Notes: a model not told the origin generated them from the letters alone. Positions 41,476-56,667 are shown, counted from the stretch's first letter. The stretch: 64,000 nucleotides of DNA from Lota lota (GCA_026745465.1 JACYXH010000429.1:2690389-2754388), one strand, 5' to 3'. Translations and numbers: made by a program.

Positions 41476-42708
41476 ATGAAGAAGAAAATGAAGAAGAAGA
41501 AAATGAAGAAGACAACCCAGAAAAGGAAAGAAAAAGACAATGATGATGATAACGATGATGATGCCAATTTCCACCATAGATTGGTCAGGGCTGGAGTAAG
41601 TGGGGTCTTACACAACATAAGTGTTGTGTATGAATCCCGGTTGGTTGTTCCCTGTGTTTAACACAAGTGCTGCATCTGAAGACATAGTGTACATTATCCA
41701 GTGAGAGAGGTCAGCGGAAGGGGAACACAATGTGAATTAGCGGGGCGGGCTCGGTGTGGGAGTCGAGCTGGTGTCGGCGGGAGGTAGAGGGTGGATTGGT
41801 GGGGTGTTGGGAGATCTGGGGGACCAGCTCTGCTGCAGTCTCGGTCTCTTGACTGAGCAATCGTTTACTTTAACAGCGTGCGTGTGATAATGGGTTGGGA
41901 CCCCCTCCCCCCTGTGAATTTGCTGTGACTGAAGGGGGAAATTACTTTACACCACCTCTGGACTACTACAGCAGCAGTGGCCACTGCAGCAGCAGCTGAT
42001 AAATCTGTTGCATAGTGGGTAAAACTGAATATAACTATTATAAAAGTTAACCCTCAGCCTTTCCTAGTAAAGGTTTCCTTAAGAAATAACGAAGGTGTAT
42101 ATTTTATTCATAGTATTTACTTGCAGCCCCTCATCGGTTGTCGCTCTCCCTGTCTTCCCCTATATGTGTCTCTGTCTCTCCATCGCCCTCTCCTCACAAC
42201 GGTTACCATCAAATTACTTATTTGTTCATTAACTGTGAGAAAAGAGTTGGACCTGCTTTACTCCCCTTATGGGACTGGAGCGAGAGAGAGCGGGTTGAGG
42301 AGACATGGGTAAGCAGCAATAAAACAATAGCCTCTCTTTCTCCCTCTCTCTCTGTCCCTCACTCTCTCTCCCTCACACCATCATCATCTATCTCTCTCTC
42401 TACCTCTCTCTACCTAACCCTCTCCCTCCATCCCCCCTCCCTCTCTACCACTCACACGCTCTTTGTTAAAGTCCTGTGTCAGGTTGGCTCCTGGCTCCTC
42501 CAGTGCTCCATCTGCTGCTCACTGGGGATGTGAGGGGGCGACCCATGTCCCACTTAATGGGCACAACAGACACAGATTGCTTTTCCTGAGGTGGTTATGA
42601 ATTCCATTTGCATCCCCAGACTAGTGTGCCTGCAGAGGCCAGGGTGACGCCCCACCACATTAAATGAGTCTTGAACGGTGTGTTTTGTGCGTTGTGATGT
42701 GCTCGCAC

Positions 42709-42809
42709 ACGCACACACACACACATAAAGAACCATCCACACAAACAACCACACACACACACGCACACACACACACACCTAGACCCACACACACGCACAC
42801 ACACACACA
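42709..42809 (+). repeat. CA-rich compound repeat
   Basis: CA runs interrupted by AAGAACCATC, ACAAACAACC and CTAGACC. Confidence 0.9.
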
Positions 42810-43816
42810 AGCATGGCAATTACATCTATTAGGTACAGCTCTTGTTTCCCTTTGAACAGAAAAACACTGGGTAGGTGCTTTCCTGTTAATGTGATGGCTT
42901 TTCTATTACACACTGACAGCTTTAATAAATACTTCATATCATTGGCTTGGCACTCGAGCAGAGCAAATATTATTGGGACCATTAGGTGTTTAAAGGGTGA
43001 CAGAGCCCTCAACCTAAAGCACACACTGCTAAGCTCATTTCTTCAAGGTAGGCACTTGGATTCCACATATGGGGCAAATAGAGGCACGTTATCTTAACAT
43101 CGTCGAAGCAATGTATGTTGATAACCCAGAAATATGTGAACACAACCAAATGATATGTATTTTGCATTTGTTTTTTTGTTATTCAGTTAAGTATAATTTC
43201 TAAAATGAGATTGTTGAGCATTAATGGAATATATGTATCTGTAAAAATATTTTTTCAAACTTCCACGTTGAATTCTGCATAGGTACTGAAAAGCAAAGAT
43301 TAAAGTGCAAGGTAAAATATGTGCACTTGCAAAGTAACATTGAATGAATGCCAAGAAGTCATCTGGCTGGCAGGTTTGAATCAAAATGTGCGATTGAAAT
43401 AGTATTCAAATGGGATAAACTTCACCAAACTCTGTCCACATTAAGTGTGCAAACAAAAGGACACTTGAGCGGGCGCAATTGTGTCATACAAAAGGCTTTG
43501 GACTGTGGAATACTGCAGCCCTTGGCTGAGAGTCACGTTGTGTGGAACTGAATACAGCATTGTTTTGGTTGGGGCCTTCAACTCTCTCTGAAAGCCATTT
43601 CTGCTGAATGCAATGGTTTTACCCTCTCCCAAAAAAAAGAGGAAACTGAAAGCACTTCATTTTTAAACATTTTGAAAAAATACAATCATTGAAAGAAAAT
43701 ATAAAGAACACATGTACTTTCCATCAAAGTTTTGTTAGTTCAGTATTTTAGAACATTTAGAACACACCACTTTTTCTCAAGCACTCACTCGACCAATTCT
43801 GCAGCATTTGAACTCA

Positions 43817-44400
<584 letters not shown>

Positions 44401-45093
44401 AGACAGAGATGCTGAGGTACGCCCACTGCGCCATGTCTGTCAGGGACATGCTACAGTGGCACGCCACATCGGTTAGAGTGACAGGTTAGAATGACATACA
44501 GTATATATAACTGCAAAAAATTTGAAATTGAAAAATGTCAAGCCTATTGGACTGTGGGACAAATAGTTGCCGCGAGACTAGCTCACATGCAAACGCGTTT
44601 TTGTGTTTTACCCGACACAAATAAAACCAAACAAATCAATACATGTATACACACTACAACTGTTTTCTGTGATAGTCAGCCAGGAGAACTCAAGGATAAT
44701 CGCCAAAGTAAACTAGTGTTTCTGTTATCAGCGGTGGTGATATTGCGACTTAGAGTGCAGCCAGCATGGTTAATGAACAGACTGATAGTGTTCTAACATA
44801 TTACAAATTACACCCTTAAATACGCACACAACTGTGGATTGATAAGGTAGGACCCTATTCTGCCTTGTCAGTTACACCCCAGACAAGCACAAGATGAGAC
44901 TGAGGCAAAGTGTTGGAGGCAAAGCAGCGAATTCAGGTCTTGGGTCAGAGATTTAAAAAAAAATCCCCCCAATCTAGTGTTCATCATGGGCCCCCACATT
45001 GACAGACTATTAGGCCCAGGACAGAAGTGAAATTAAACCAATTTCTGATAAGAAAGTGCCTTGCTGTCCCATTACACGATTAGCATATCGCTG

Positions 45094-45242
45094 ACACACA
45101 CAAACACCCACACATGCACACAGACACACACACACACACACAGGCAAATGTAGCATGCAAATGCACACACACACACACACAAACACAAACGCGCACACAC
45201 ACACACACAAACGCGCACACACACATATGCATGCACACACAC
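45094..45242 (+). repeat. CA-rich compound repeat
   Basis: Several CA runs with AAACGCGCACACAC appearing twice (45187 and 45209). Confidence 0.9.
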
Positions 45243-45755
45243 CGCGTAAACAGCTGTTTGTAATCATCGATAACACCCGTGGAGAAAATGTTTTGACACT
45301 AAATACATGCAAATATAACAATTACGTGCACTGTGCAAAAGAGACATGTATTCGACCTTTGGATCGGAGAAGAGGCCCCACAGATTACCGGAGTGTACAC
45401 TTCCACATCAGTGTGGTTGGATCAACAACGAAAATACGGAGAAATCCAGGCAGCGGCCACGTCGCACTTCCCCAACTCATCAGGCCATCCGTAATATGTG
45501 GTTAGTCTCATTTGAAACACCCAGTGTTTCATTACACAAAGCCATCAGTGGATTGTTTATTAAGGAGGAAATTAAAAAGGTGTGGCGAGAGGAGCGCCTT
45601 TAACAGCGGCGGCCCAGAGCCCCTGAACATCCAATCATTACGTGTCTGTCAATCTCCACGCCGCCCAGGCTCTTTTAAGATTAATATGAGAGAATGGAGG
45701 CAAATTAGCTGCTGAATTAGAGCGCCATCACTTACCTACTGAGGGGCCCCCCTGA

Positions 45756-45757
<2 letters not shown>

Positions 45758-45802
<45 letters not shown>
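45758..45802 (+). repeat. CT microsatellite on the left of the 113-bp unit
   Basis: About 20 CT units ending exactly at GGCAGTGG. Confidence 0.95.
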
Positions 45803-46103
<301 letters not shown>

Positions 46104-46308
46104 CAATATCTCTCTCTCTAAATACCTCTCTCATTCTATCTCTTTCTCATTGTATAAATGTGTCTCTCTCGCTCTCTGTAGCTTTCTCTCCCTGCTGAGA
46201 TGCCTGCAGAATTATAGGAAAACTAAGGGTACCAGAGATGCATCAATGGAAGGAGTGGTGGACGGAACGATCGATGGGTACATGCATGAACATGCATGAT
46301 AGATAAGA

Positions 46309-46341
46309 TAGGCAGGCAGGCAGGCAGGCAGACAGACAGAT
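46309..46341 (+). repeat. GGCA/GACA tetranucleotide repeat
   Basis: Six GGCA and three GACA units. Confidence 0.93.
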
Positions 46342-46421
46342 GTGAAAATTGAACGTCTCTTAGTTTTCATTATCCGGCAAGACCTGTATATGGATTTGAT
46401 GTTTGAATTCCATATTGCTGT

Positions 46422-46521
<100 letters not shown>

Positions 46522-49500
46522 CCATACCCATGAGATCCAATTAAAATGCGATCCACCCTGACCAACCAGCAATGTGTTCCGACTCATGGAATCATATTCC
46601 ATAAAACACGTTAATTTTAGGACTCTCCACACCTGACAGTGGACGCGTAACGGGCCTGATAACCCCGCTAATAACTTTAGCAATGAAACAAAAGTGTAAT
46701 CAAGGCCGTCGATAAGCGAGAGTGAGAGAGAAAGAGAGAGACTGGGAGAGAGAGAGTATTCATTCACATTCTAGCTGTTTCATTAACAGTAAGACTCTTT
46801 ACTCTCTGTGGCCTCGGTGTTGGAGACAGAGGAAGAGGAACAACATTAGTGTCTCCTCGCTGGCCTCATCTGGAGTTGCAGGAAGTGAACCAAACAAAGC
46901 TAATATGAAATCTAACCAACAGACTATGGGGATTATTATTCGTGTGAAGGCGAGCAGGAGGTCAGACTGACAGGTAATTATCTCAGAGCATTATGTGATG
47001 GAAATTGTCCATCCCCATCTCATCGCTCTTGGAGGAATTCAATTAGAAGGTGTTTACTGGGTAAACTGTGATTACATAGGCAGGGTAAATATAGCTAATT
47101 ACTAGCCACCACAAATACTTCACTAATGCTCCATCATTTTCAGCACAATACGTTATAGACCGGTAGGTGCATTTAGAAATAAAAACTGTAAGCTCAAATA
47201 CTCTTGAAGTGTAGTTTTTGACACAATGTAGAATAATTCAGGGAACAGTTTGAGAAACCAGAGGATCGTTTTGGATGCCCACCAGTAACGGAGCAGTAGG
47301 CAAGATTTAGAGGAAATTCCACTTACAGACAAGAATTTGAAAAGACAGAGGGCATAAAAATAACCTCCCTCTGCCCTAAGCCCCACGCACCAAAAGACCT
47401 TCCGATCAGCAGATCAGCCTAGTGGGGCAGAGAAAGGCAACCAGGAACTTTATTGGTTTATTGGTTGTTTTTTGGCCAGCGGGTCATTTTTTGACTGCCT
47501 TTTTTACTTTTTGTCATAAGGCACTCATATAAAAAAAAGATATCAGAACATAGTGGCTTGAATGTTTATGAGTAATTTGATAATTTTGACATCATTTACT
47601 AACAGACATTTTGCCTACTGCCACTTGAATACATTTTTCAACGATTCAAACCATTACAATAAGGCTATAACGATCTGGTGGATATTTGTAATAGCAGTTA
47701 TTACATATCATCCATTATTGCATACACTGTCATGTGCGATAGATAAGCAAGCAAATCTAGTGGTGTGGCTGGTGTTTTAAAACCAAAACAGGCCAAAACT
47801 AAATATATCTACATCTAGATCGATCAAGTATTGCAGACATAAAGATTATTATATTATATTACATTATTCTGGTTGCCAATTTCTGGTCGTGCATGTCTTA
47901 CAAAGCACTAAGTAGAAAAACCTTTCAACGTACACAATACAGAGAGGAGTTGACATGCAGCAGAGAACAACGCACCCACCTTGGCTTCACATTCCCTGAT
48001 AAGTCTCTGAGCCTCTGTGAGATTCTCTCTCTCATTAGTTAACTAGACAGATGCAACACACACAAACACACACAAACGCACACACAGAGAAGACACAAGA
48101 ACCACAGCTCACAAGGATGGGGAAAACAGGGAGCACAAAACAGAGGCACAGACAGAAGTGAGTTAGACAGAGGGGAGGGAAAATTGTGGCACATTGTAAA
48201 CAACAGAGACAACAACAACAACAACCCAATATGAGGAGTAGAAAGCAGAAAGAGGTGGAAGTGGAGGAGGAGGAAGAGGAGGAGGAGGATGAAGAGGGGG
48301 AGGATGTGACGTCCATGTTGATAATGGTGCATTATCACAGTTCCATTTCCCTACAGTAATTATTTGTTGTCAGTGAAGGAAGTTTATGGTGCATTTACAC
48401 CAAAGAATGAGATGTGGTGTCTGCCTTGAAAAGGGAAACATGAATGTGAAAACACTGATGGCAACATAAAAGGAATACAACTAAAAGCAGAGCAGAAAGC
48501 AGTGAGATGCACCATCAAAAGATTTTTTTCCCTGTACCGCAAGTCCCGGTGCTGTATGTTACCTAATGTCTATTTCATCTTTTCAACGCATTATTACATG
48601 ATGGACACTGATTCCAGCCCCGCAAGTCTTCGTTTTAGCGTTGTTTCCATGCTCACTTTGATAGTTTACCCTGGGTGATGTTGCCAAGGTAACACAGGGA
48701 AATCATTGCATCCTGGTAACCAAACCAAAATTCCCCTATGAAATCCTCCATGCAAAAAACATTGCTTAGTTACACCAGGCCGAAGAGGTTTAAATATTTA
48801 ACATTTATAATGGGAAAATAGATATGGAAATTCACCAGCAGCTCAACTTGAATAGAACTTCCATTTTGCAAGAGATTCGAAAAGGTGGACATTGAGAGTG
48901 TGTGTCCTTGAGAGTAAGAAATGTAGCGTGATTAGACGATTTTTAAACTCACACTTAAACTATAAACTAGATTTTCTGGACTTTAACCTCAAACCCAGAC
49001 CAACTGCAGTCTGCAACCGTGAGTGAGACAGCACGTACGGCTGTTAATACAGTACAGAGCGCCTGGCCTGGCAGGAGGACATCACAACGTGTGTGAGATC
49101 CAGCGTTGTCACCGGTGGCAGCCTGAGCGGAGTGGGATCCGATAATGAGAACGGGGCCTGTCTGATAAGACAGTCCGACCATCCGGCGATGTATTAGACT
49201 ACCAGAGGAGAAGGTGGGGGAAACATGAGTGATCTACCACACCCTCGGCTCGTCCCGGGAGCAGAGCAAGGTCAGATGACTAGCCGCCAGGTTGTTAAAG
49301 CCGATTAATGGTATGGCGAGCGCCGGGACCGGTGCAGTGCTACATTATTCATCGGCACCAGGGCTAACTCGCTGGATGCCTCCTCTCTCTTTGCTTCAGG
49401 AAAGGGGGTGTGTGTGCGCAGCGCCGCCGGAGTGAATGATTTCCTTTTTGATTGCGATTTCAACACCGCCCGTTCGCGGGCTGAATTTTTGCTCGATCAG

Positions 49501-49729
49501 ATCATGGCTGGGAGAATCAAATGGACGCATCAAGCGGGCCCGCTTGTTACCGCTTCCAAGTTCACTTGAGACACATTCTCATTAGGTTCGCAGACGGGGT
49601 GAAGAGAAGACACTCAAACAGCCATGCGGTTTCTATGCCTTTTTTACTTCCAAGAAGAGCTTTTGCCATGAGACAACTAACATCCTCACCTCATTACTAT
49701 TCAGCAAAGTAGCAGGCGTATCTTTGATG

Positions 49730-50040
<311 letters not shown>

Positions 50041-52770
50041 TGTGTAAATTCCTGTGGATTTAAAGGTTTTGTGCTACAGCAGATAATGGCTTTGTAGCGC
50101 TCTGTGTCAGAGGTGCATTAGCTGCACAGCAGCACGGCAGTGTGAGTTCAAGTTCACTTCCAGTTGCTGTATGGAGCCCATCAAACCGAAAGGGGTGTTT
50201 TACTTATTGTCAAAGGTGGGAGGGGAGGAAATTAATCACAGGGTCTGTTCACACCCAACCATTACTTTTAATTGTTATTGGAGCCGGAGCGTTTTGTACT
50301 CTGAAAATATACTGAATGTATCCCTGAACATTATCATTGGCTGAAGATATTTTATGATGAGATTATGTGAAAATGTTATGATATTAAATATTGCATCCAC
50401 TCTACATTAAAGGATTTTAGATCATTGACAACACTGTGTGTACTCAAAAGAATGAAACAAATTTATATGAAAAATTTATAAATCTCATGAAATTAGCTCA
50501 TGAAAACATGTAAGAATAAGTTAACAAGGTTTTTAATTATAAAAACATTAACATTGATATCATATATTAGTTAAAATACATGTATACTTTAAAAACGGAT
50601 TAAAAGAATTTGAGGGAGGCATCAATTGTGTACATGCCTCTTATCCTGGTTCAACAAAACAATGAATGAACTGCCAGTATTTTCAAAATGTACCTTGACT
50701 TATTCCAATTGGCCATCATTCATGGATGAAATTAAATACAAACTGAAGCGAGTTTGGATAGATTTTTTCAGTTCACACACTAGCTCAAAGTTGTGGAGGT
50801 TGAGAGTGATACAAGAATCATTCCTATCTAAAATAAAATAAAACGTACAATCGAAAGCCTGATTCATAAAAATACATTGATTTGAAGCTTATTGTCAGTA
50901 TAAAATTTTATTACGGATGCAGTCTCTCCAAATGAAGTGTTGTGAATATTATTTTTACTCTCTCGCTATATCTTTAACCCTATATCTCTCTTTAATGGAC
51001 ACTTCTTTTACTGTTTAGTATCTAGCTATGATCGGTATAGTCCTACGCATTTTGTTTTAATTCCTTTAGCTGTAAAGAACAAAGATTAATTTAAATGTAG
51101 TACATCTTCATTCTAAACGTGTATGTTGTTGACATTCGTGTTTAGAAATTAACATGCCTTGAATTCGAACACTGAGATACAATTTTTTTTTTATTATCGT
51201 TAGTCAATATTTGTGTTTGTATTTTGGGTTCACTGCCCACTACCGTGGTACCGGGTAAACTCAAAATGCAGTTGGGGGGGGAGGGGGGGTTAGTGTCATA
51301 ACATGCAACTAGACCGGGGCCACTTAAAGCAAATCAGCATCTACTTGGCACTAAGCTTTATTTAAAGTCCTGCGGTGTGTATACCTCCCGTCTCAGAGGA
51401 GCTAAAGTGCATTGCAGTATCAATGTATGGCTCTTGTTATGCAAACGTCATCTTTTCAAGAATCAAACCGTAGAAAAACAAAAACAAGCCACTATACGAA
51501 GAGTAGAAGTCCTTTGAAAGGGCTTTCTAGGAACAGTGGCACGGACTCCCCTCTGTATTTCACTGCATGTTAATGCACCACAGTCAGGCTTCAAAGAACA
51601 ACCTCCTATGGCCCATGGGAGTGTGTGTGTGTGTGTGTGTTATATGTGGAGCTTAGGAGGCCATGGGAGGAAACAAGGGATAAAACATTAACAAGGGGTA
51701 GCAGCATCTCCAACCACACGTAGGTAGGCATGGACGTGATGCGACTTAATCATCAATAAGGCCAGGGGGAGGAGCCCAGAACCTTCAGAACCAACTCTGC
51801 CGTTTGCCGTCAGATTTTGATGTGTCGAGATTGGACGTCATGGCGCGCGCGAGCGGACTGCGCGTGTCAAACGACATCATGCTCAAACAGCGGTAGCAGG
51901 AAGTGACCCGGGGACAACACAATGGGAAGCAAACATGAATCACAGGTGATAATTGAGGCTGGGGTGGAGTTGTCATGTGATTCTGGCCAGGAATGTATCT
52001 AACGAGACGTGAATGAGACAAAGAAAAACGTTTGAAAAAAGTTTTCGAGATTGACCGAATGTGAGGTGTGCATCAAAACAAATATGCAATCGAAATTCCA
52101 GAAATAGTTTGAGATAAATGAATGATGAGGTCAGTCATCTGAACAATGATAAACAGGCAAAGGTTGCCATTATTGCCAATGGTGGTTTTCATCTAGTTTT
52201 TTATTAAGAACAGAAACAAACTGTCCAGTGGTCTCCAGGCAGCACTGGAGTGTTTCAAATTAGGTTAAGGAGGAAATAGCAGTCATTTTCAATGCTTATA
52301 ATGGGGGTATTTGCCTCGTTTAGAGCTGTTATGTGGCAGCCATGAAAAGAAATGCAATCCATCCATAAGCCTATAGAATTACATAGGGAAGGATTCAATA
52401 GGGCGATTCGCCCAGTTTAAAATGGCACGTCTTAAGAGGGAGATTGACCCTTTATCAAATCAAAAGACCTGGCATGGATGAAAACACACTTAGAGACCAT
52501 ATCACAGCCACGGCCAGGGTGAAAAAGGGATACTTTTTACTTTTTGTATACGTTTGTTGTTTCTTTTCTTGTCTGGAGCCACATTTGGAGTCAATATATG
52601 AGATGTATTTCACTTGGAAGGAAATTGTGTTTCTTAAGAAGTGCAGATACATTTCTATGAAAAGTGAGTCTCAAATCTTGAGGCTGCTGGATCCTTAATA
52701 CCACTCCTTCTTGGGGAAAGAGAGGTATTATTGGCCCACGTTGCTGTCTCTGTGGTGGGATAGTAGTTAC

Positions 52771-52875
52771 CTGGGTTTGCAGGGCCTGGATCTGCCCCTC
52801 AAGCTCTTTGATCCGTTCCTCCTTCTTCTGGGACTCAGCCTGGGCCTCCTGCCGCGCGCCGAACTCCTCGTCAAA
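52771..52875 (-). CDS. diaph2: diaph2 exon: coiled coil
   Basis: This exon is 105 nt, phase 0 at both ends, and encodes 35 residues from FDEEFGARQEAQAESQ to ELEGQIQALQTQ. The acceptor is TTGCTTGTTTGCAG and the donor GTAACT. Heptad spacing of Ile/Leu/Ala with many Glu, Lys and Gln residues marks a coiled coil running up to FH1; in mDia formins this region supports dimerisation. Without splicing the frame stays open for about 60 more codons into the intron, to a stop near 52591 (see findings). The next visible exon starts in the same phase, 8597 bp downstream. Confidence 0.94.
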
Positions 52876-54151
52876 CTGCAAACAAGCAAGCAAACAAACG
52901 GATAAATAAGTGTTATCCCACGCATGTGCAAAAACACTGTGGTGCATGCCCAGGCCCCACCCTTGTCTCCTGTCCACTCACACACTCACACGCACGCACG
53001 CACACACACACCCACAATGCGTCTCAAGTGGTCACACCTTAGTATGTCCCAGCCTCTGAAGATACATGTGCGTGAGTGATCTGTTGCATATATGAGTGAG
53101 TGACCATGTCTATTTTGGTGTCTTTTGAACATTGAAATACCTGCTAAATACGTTCATAATTAAAACCCTTCTAAAACCATTAACGACCCGATGGTGTTAA
53201 TGGGGAGTTAATGACTTGCATATCCTCACACACTGGACGGCAGCTGTCAAAGTGCTACCGGAGTATTCGAATAATGTTTGAATATCCAACTACAACTCAA
53301 ATGCATGATAATTCGGTCAGCCCATATTTGTCCATCCGTTGGCTACCGTTACCTCAACTGAAGCGTTGATGTGAAGCATTCTCGGACGTCTAGCGCCCTT
53401 ACATATATATTTGATCACTGGGATATTCAGACAAGTGTAACCTAGCCTTCTACCTTCACTTCTCAAATATGCATAGACTTTAAAAAACATTAATATTTTT
53501 TGTATTTAAATTGTTTCCTTAAAAAAAAAAAAAACGAAGCATTAAAATACTGAATTGAGATTTGATTACCTACCTAACGAAGGAATATCAGAATATTAGA
53601 GTATTTGGGCTCAGCCCTAGCCTGTGTGTGTTTGTGTCTGTGTGCATGTGTGTTTTTGTGTGTGTGTGTGTGTGTGTGGTGCATGTGTGTGTATGCCTGT
53701 GTACGCACGTGTGAGGGAGTGATTGTGTAGGGTTATGTATCTGTGTGAGTTTGTGTGTATGTTTCTGTTGTATCCTATATATTCACAAGGTTCATTCATC
53801 GACAAAAAATATTATTTTCTCAATACAGAAACACAAACATGCAGTCATTGAGTGTCCTGGGGTGTGAGACGTGTGAAAAAACAAGTAAAAAAACCAAATG
53901 ATCGAAAGAGCTTGACTGTGGCCAGGCAATGTGGAAAAACAAGTTTACATCAGAATATCAGCATTGATCCTTGTAGAGCTGAAAGGGATCATGTAGCGCC
54001 ACAGCCATGCATCGATCAGGCCCAGAGATTCAATAGCTCGTCTAGAGAGCTTGTGGGTAAGGGAAGAAATGACGGAAAGAAGATAAATAAAGCAGAGAGA
54101 GGGACCCGCTCCAGGAGGAAGTGGGGCCGACAGGTTGGATTGATGATTCAC
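52876..54151 (-). other. diaph2: Intron between coiled-coil exons
   Basis: This phase-0 intron is 1276 bp, with donor GTGAAT and acceptor TTTGCAG. It holds a short A tract (53521-53534) and a short TG-rich stretch near 53630-53680; otherwise I see nothing in it. Confidence 0.9.
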
Positions 54152-54216
54152 CTTTTTGGAGAACTCTGCTGCCTTTTCTTCACTCTCCTCCACTTTGGCT
54201 TTGTCCACACACTGGT
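54152..54216 (-). CDS. diaph2: diaph2 exon: start of coiled coil
   Basis: This short 65-nt exon has a TTCCCTTGCAG acceptor. Two bases complete an Asp codon, then 21 codons read QCVDKAKVEESEEKAAEFSKK, which can be quoted as QCVDKAKVEESEEK plus AAEFSKK. It ends in phase 0 at AAG before a GTGAAT donor. The heptad-like charged sequence starts the coiled coil that separates the FH3 module from FH1, and it is close to the corresponding human DIAPH2 segment as I remember it. It is intact. Confidence 0.93.
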
Positions 54217-54354
54217 CTGCAAGGGAAGATGGCACAGCTGTAGTGAGCCACAGCATGGTTTGTAGGGACTGACCAAAACAGTTGAAAGGTGGAAGAACGT
54301 GTCCCGTTTGGCATTCCTTAAACAGCAACTTGCAGGCTGGTTATCTATGGTTAT

Positions 54355-54913
54355 TAAAGGTGCAGTATGTAGGGTTTTGTGGCAAAAAGTGGTGAGGTTG
54401 CAGATTGCCACCGACTGAATATCACCTCTCCATCTCCAATGATGTAGGAGAAGCTACAGTGGCCTGTAATGCTCTAAAATCATGTAATCGTCGATGACAG
54501 CAGTAGCTAAGTGTCAAGTGATTTAGTTGCCTTGATAGATTTATTAACTGTTTTTAGTTATTAAGTAAAACTGTAAAACTGTAGGTCATAGCTTACAAGA
54601 AAGATAGCGATTATGACTGTTAATTAAAAATGTGTCCTCTCTAGAGTCGTTTGTCTGTTCTGGACTACTGCAGAATCATGGGGGTGCAACATGGTGGGCT
54701 CCTTGGAGGAGGACCTGCTCCATGTGTAGATATTACGGCCTCATTCTAAGGTTACAAAAACCCAATGATTATTATTTTAATAGGATTATAAATTAATTAT
54801 GAATACATTCTTACATTATGTATTTCAATTTTATATTATAATATATTATATTTCCATTTCTGCCAAGTCCGTTCCACTGGATGTAACTCAATTCTACACA
54901 CTGCAACTTTAAT
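54355..54913. mobile_element. TTAA-flanked MITE in the diaph2 intron
   Basis: The left end reads TTAA then AGGTGCAGTATGTAG. The right end reads CTACACACTGCAACT then TTAA. The inverted repeats agree at 13 of 15 positions. The sequence resembles a common short teleost repeat beginning AAAGGTGCAGTATGTAG. About 555 bp; no coding capacity seen. Confidence 0.75.
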
Positions 54914-55063
54914 GTGGGGAAAGTATGTAGATCTTTATTTATATATATATTTTTACAACTGGACACGTTTTTGTAATGCAGCATGTTAACTATGTATTTA
55001 TCGCTAAATACTTTCCCCATTCCACAATAATTAACTGGAGATGCCAACCAGCAAGTTGCCCTT

Positions 55064-55562
55064 TAAGGCCCCAATCAGACAGAGGGCGTTTTGGTCTCTG
55101 CCTTCTTTTGTTGAAGCCTACACAAAATAAGTAGCTTGCTGCGTCTTTTGTTTACCGTTACAAGGCAGCCACCGAATCACTGTCCTTAGCCCAACCGCTA
55201 TTTAAACATCTATTTAAAACATCCATCATTTATCTAAACATCTACATAAAAATATGGAGAGGCGGAGGGCACTTGCGCTTTTATCTCCTCCATGTTGTTT
55301 ACACTTGTCACCACTCAATTCATCGGATTGTAAAATGGAAAAAAATAACGCAAATGACTTTGGCGCTTTTCTGCTCTGAGTAGACGTTTTTTCAACTCGC
55401 GGCGTTCAGGGCGGTCTGCAAAAAACACAAGGCGCATAGAGCGGAAAAACACGAGGTGCTCCGCAACGCAAAAGCAGCGAGGAAAACGCTTCACTCTCTT
55501 TGAAAACAGTTACATAAAGCCACCCCAGCTACTAAAACATGCGCCGTCTGATCAGGGCTTAA
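55064..55562. mobile_element. Second TTAA-flanked MITE in the same intron
   Basis: The left end reads TTAA then GGCCCCAATCAGAC. The right end reads GTCTGATCAGGGC then TTAA. The interior near the right side has CG-containing motifs (GCGGCGTTCAGGGCG) and A-rich runs. About 500 bp, no transposase. It lies only about 150 bp from the previous element but has different ends, so it is a different family. Confidence 0.7.
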
Positions 55563-56555
55563 CTTGTCAATGTTTTTTATTTATTTTTGTCTTCTAATGT
55601 GCAGTTTTTTTTTATATCTTGGTTTATGTTGTATGACTGTAACTTTTATGTAAGGACCGGCTGCAGCCTAACTAGGTCAGGATGTTGTAAAAAAAAAAAA
55701 ATGGTGCAATTGCTGGTTGAATTAAGTTTAAATATAAAAAGCTGGTACAGCATTTATGTTAGCATTTTACCACTTGAGAAGCATAATTGAATGCAGCACA
55801 AACATGCAAATACATATTTGAAACCATTTTAAATAGAACCGTAACAGGAAATTAATTATCTTTTTATTTTACCACACACATGAAATGTTCAACATAACTT
55901 TGGAAAACTTAAAACGTGTTCAGCAACTCACTAGAGCCCGGCAGAAGTGAGAGATGCCACGTGAAATTCAAACAATTCATGTAAAAAAGCTTAAAAACTT
56001 TTAATGAGCCTTTGATGTCAAGAATAAAGAAACTGTAAGTGATACAACACTATAAAAAGAGGTTTCATATTTTTGTTTCTTACGTCTCGTGTTTTCATAC
56101 GTGTTGACACATTTCTTTATCTTTTTGTTTCCCACCATTACTATGGGGAAACACATGGACTTAAAATATCTGATACTTAAAACTATTAGTTATATTAAGA
56201 GTTGACTTGCATTATTCATGAGTGATTAGAGGATCCTTATCGTAGATGTCACCTTACTGCAGGTATTTGATGCCAGAATTTTAGAGGGTGGGAAGAGAGG
56301 CTGATAAAGACGGAATCAACTAGTTTTTAGCAACATCCGCCCTGCGCATCCTACTACTGCAGAGTAGGCTGGAAGGGGAATTTTTTGTTGTGTTCTGTTA
56401 GTTTACCCACTCTCAATTATGTTTCAGTGATAACTTTCGCCATTATTTAAGGCTGTAGAATAAATCGTAACCTGTGGATACTTAACATTGTTTGTGTGTG
56501 CAAATAGTTTGAATGTGTGTGTGTGTGTTAGTGACATTGCAACACTACAGAATAT

Positions 56556-56560
<5 letters not shown>

Positions 56561-56647
<87 letters not shown>
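56561..56647 (+). repeat. TG microsatellite close to a diaph2 donor
   Basis: About 43 TG units. In transcript sense it is a CA tract that starts 20 nt downstream of the donor of the 56668-56786 exon. CA repeats near donors can bind hnRNP L (known biology); an effect here is inference. Confidence 0.97.
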
Positions 56648-56651
<4 letters not shown>

Positions 56652-56667
56652 TTGTAGAACCCCATAC

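Larger units (their letters stand above)
54217..56667 (-). other. diaph2: Intron between dimerisation and coiled-coil exons
   Basis: This phase-1 intron is 2451 bp, with donor GTATGG and acceptor CCTTGCAG. Two TTAA-flanked terminal-inverted-repeat elements (54355-54913 and 55064-55562) make up almost half of it, and a long TG/CA tract lies just after the donor. Confidence 0.9.

Noticed and set aside
41319..41618. Acidic/basic/Phe-rich frames around 41.4 kb
   Set aside because: Readings of the GAA triplet array in different frames.
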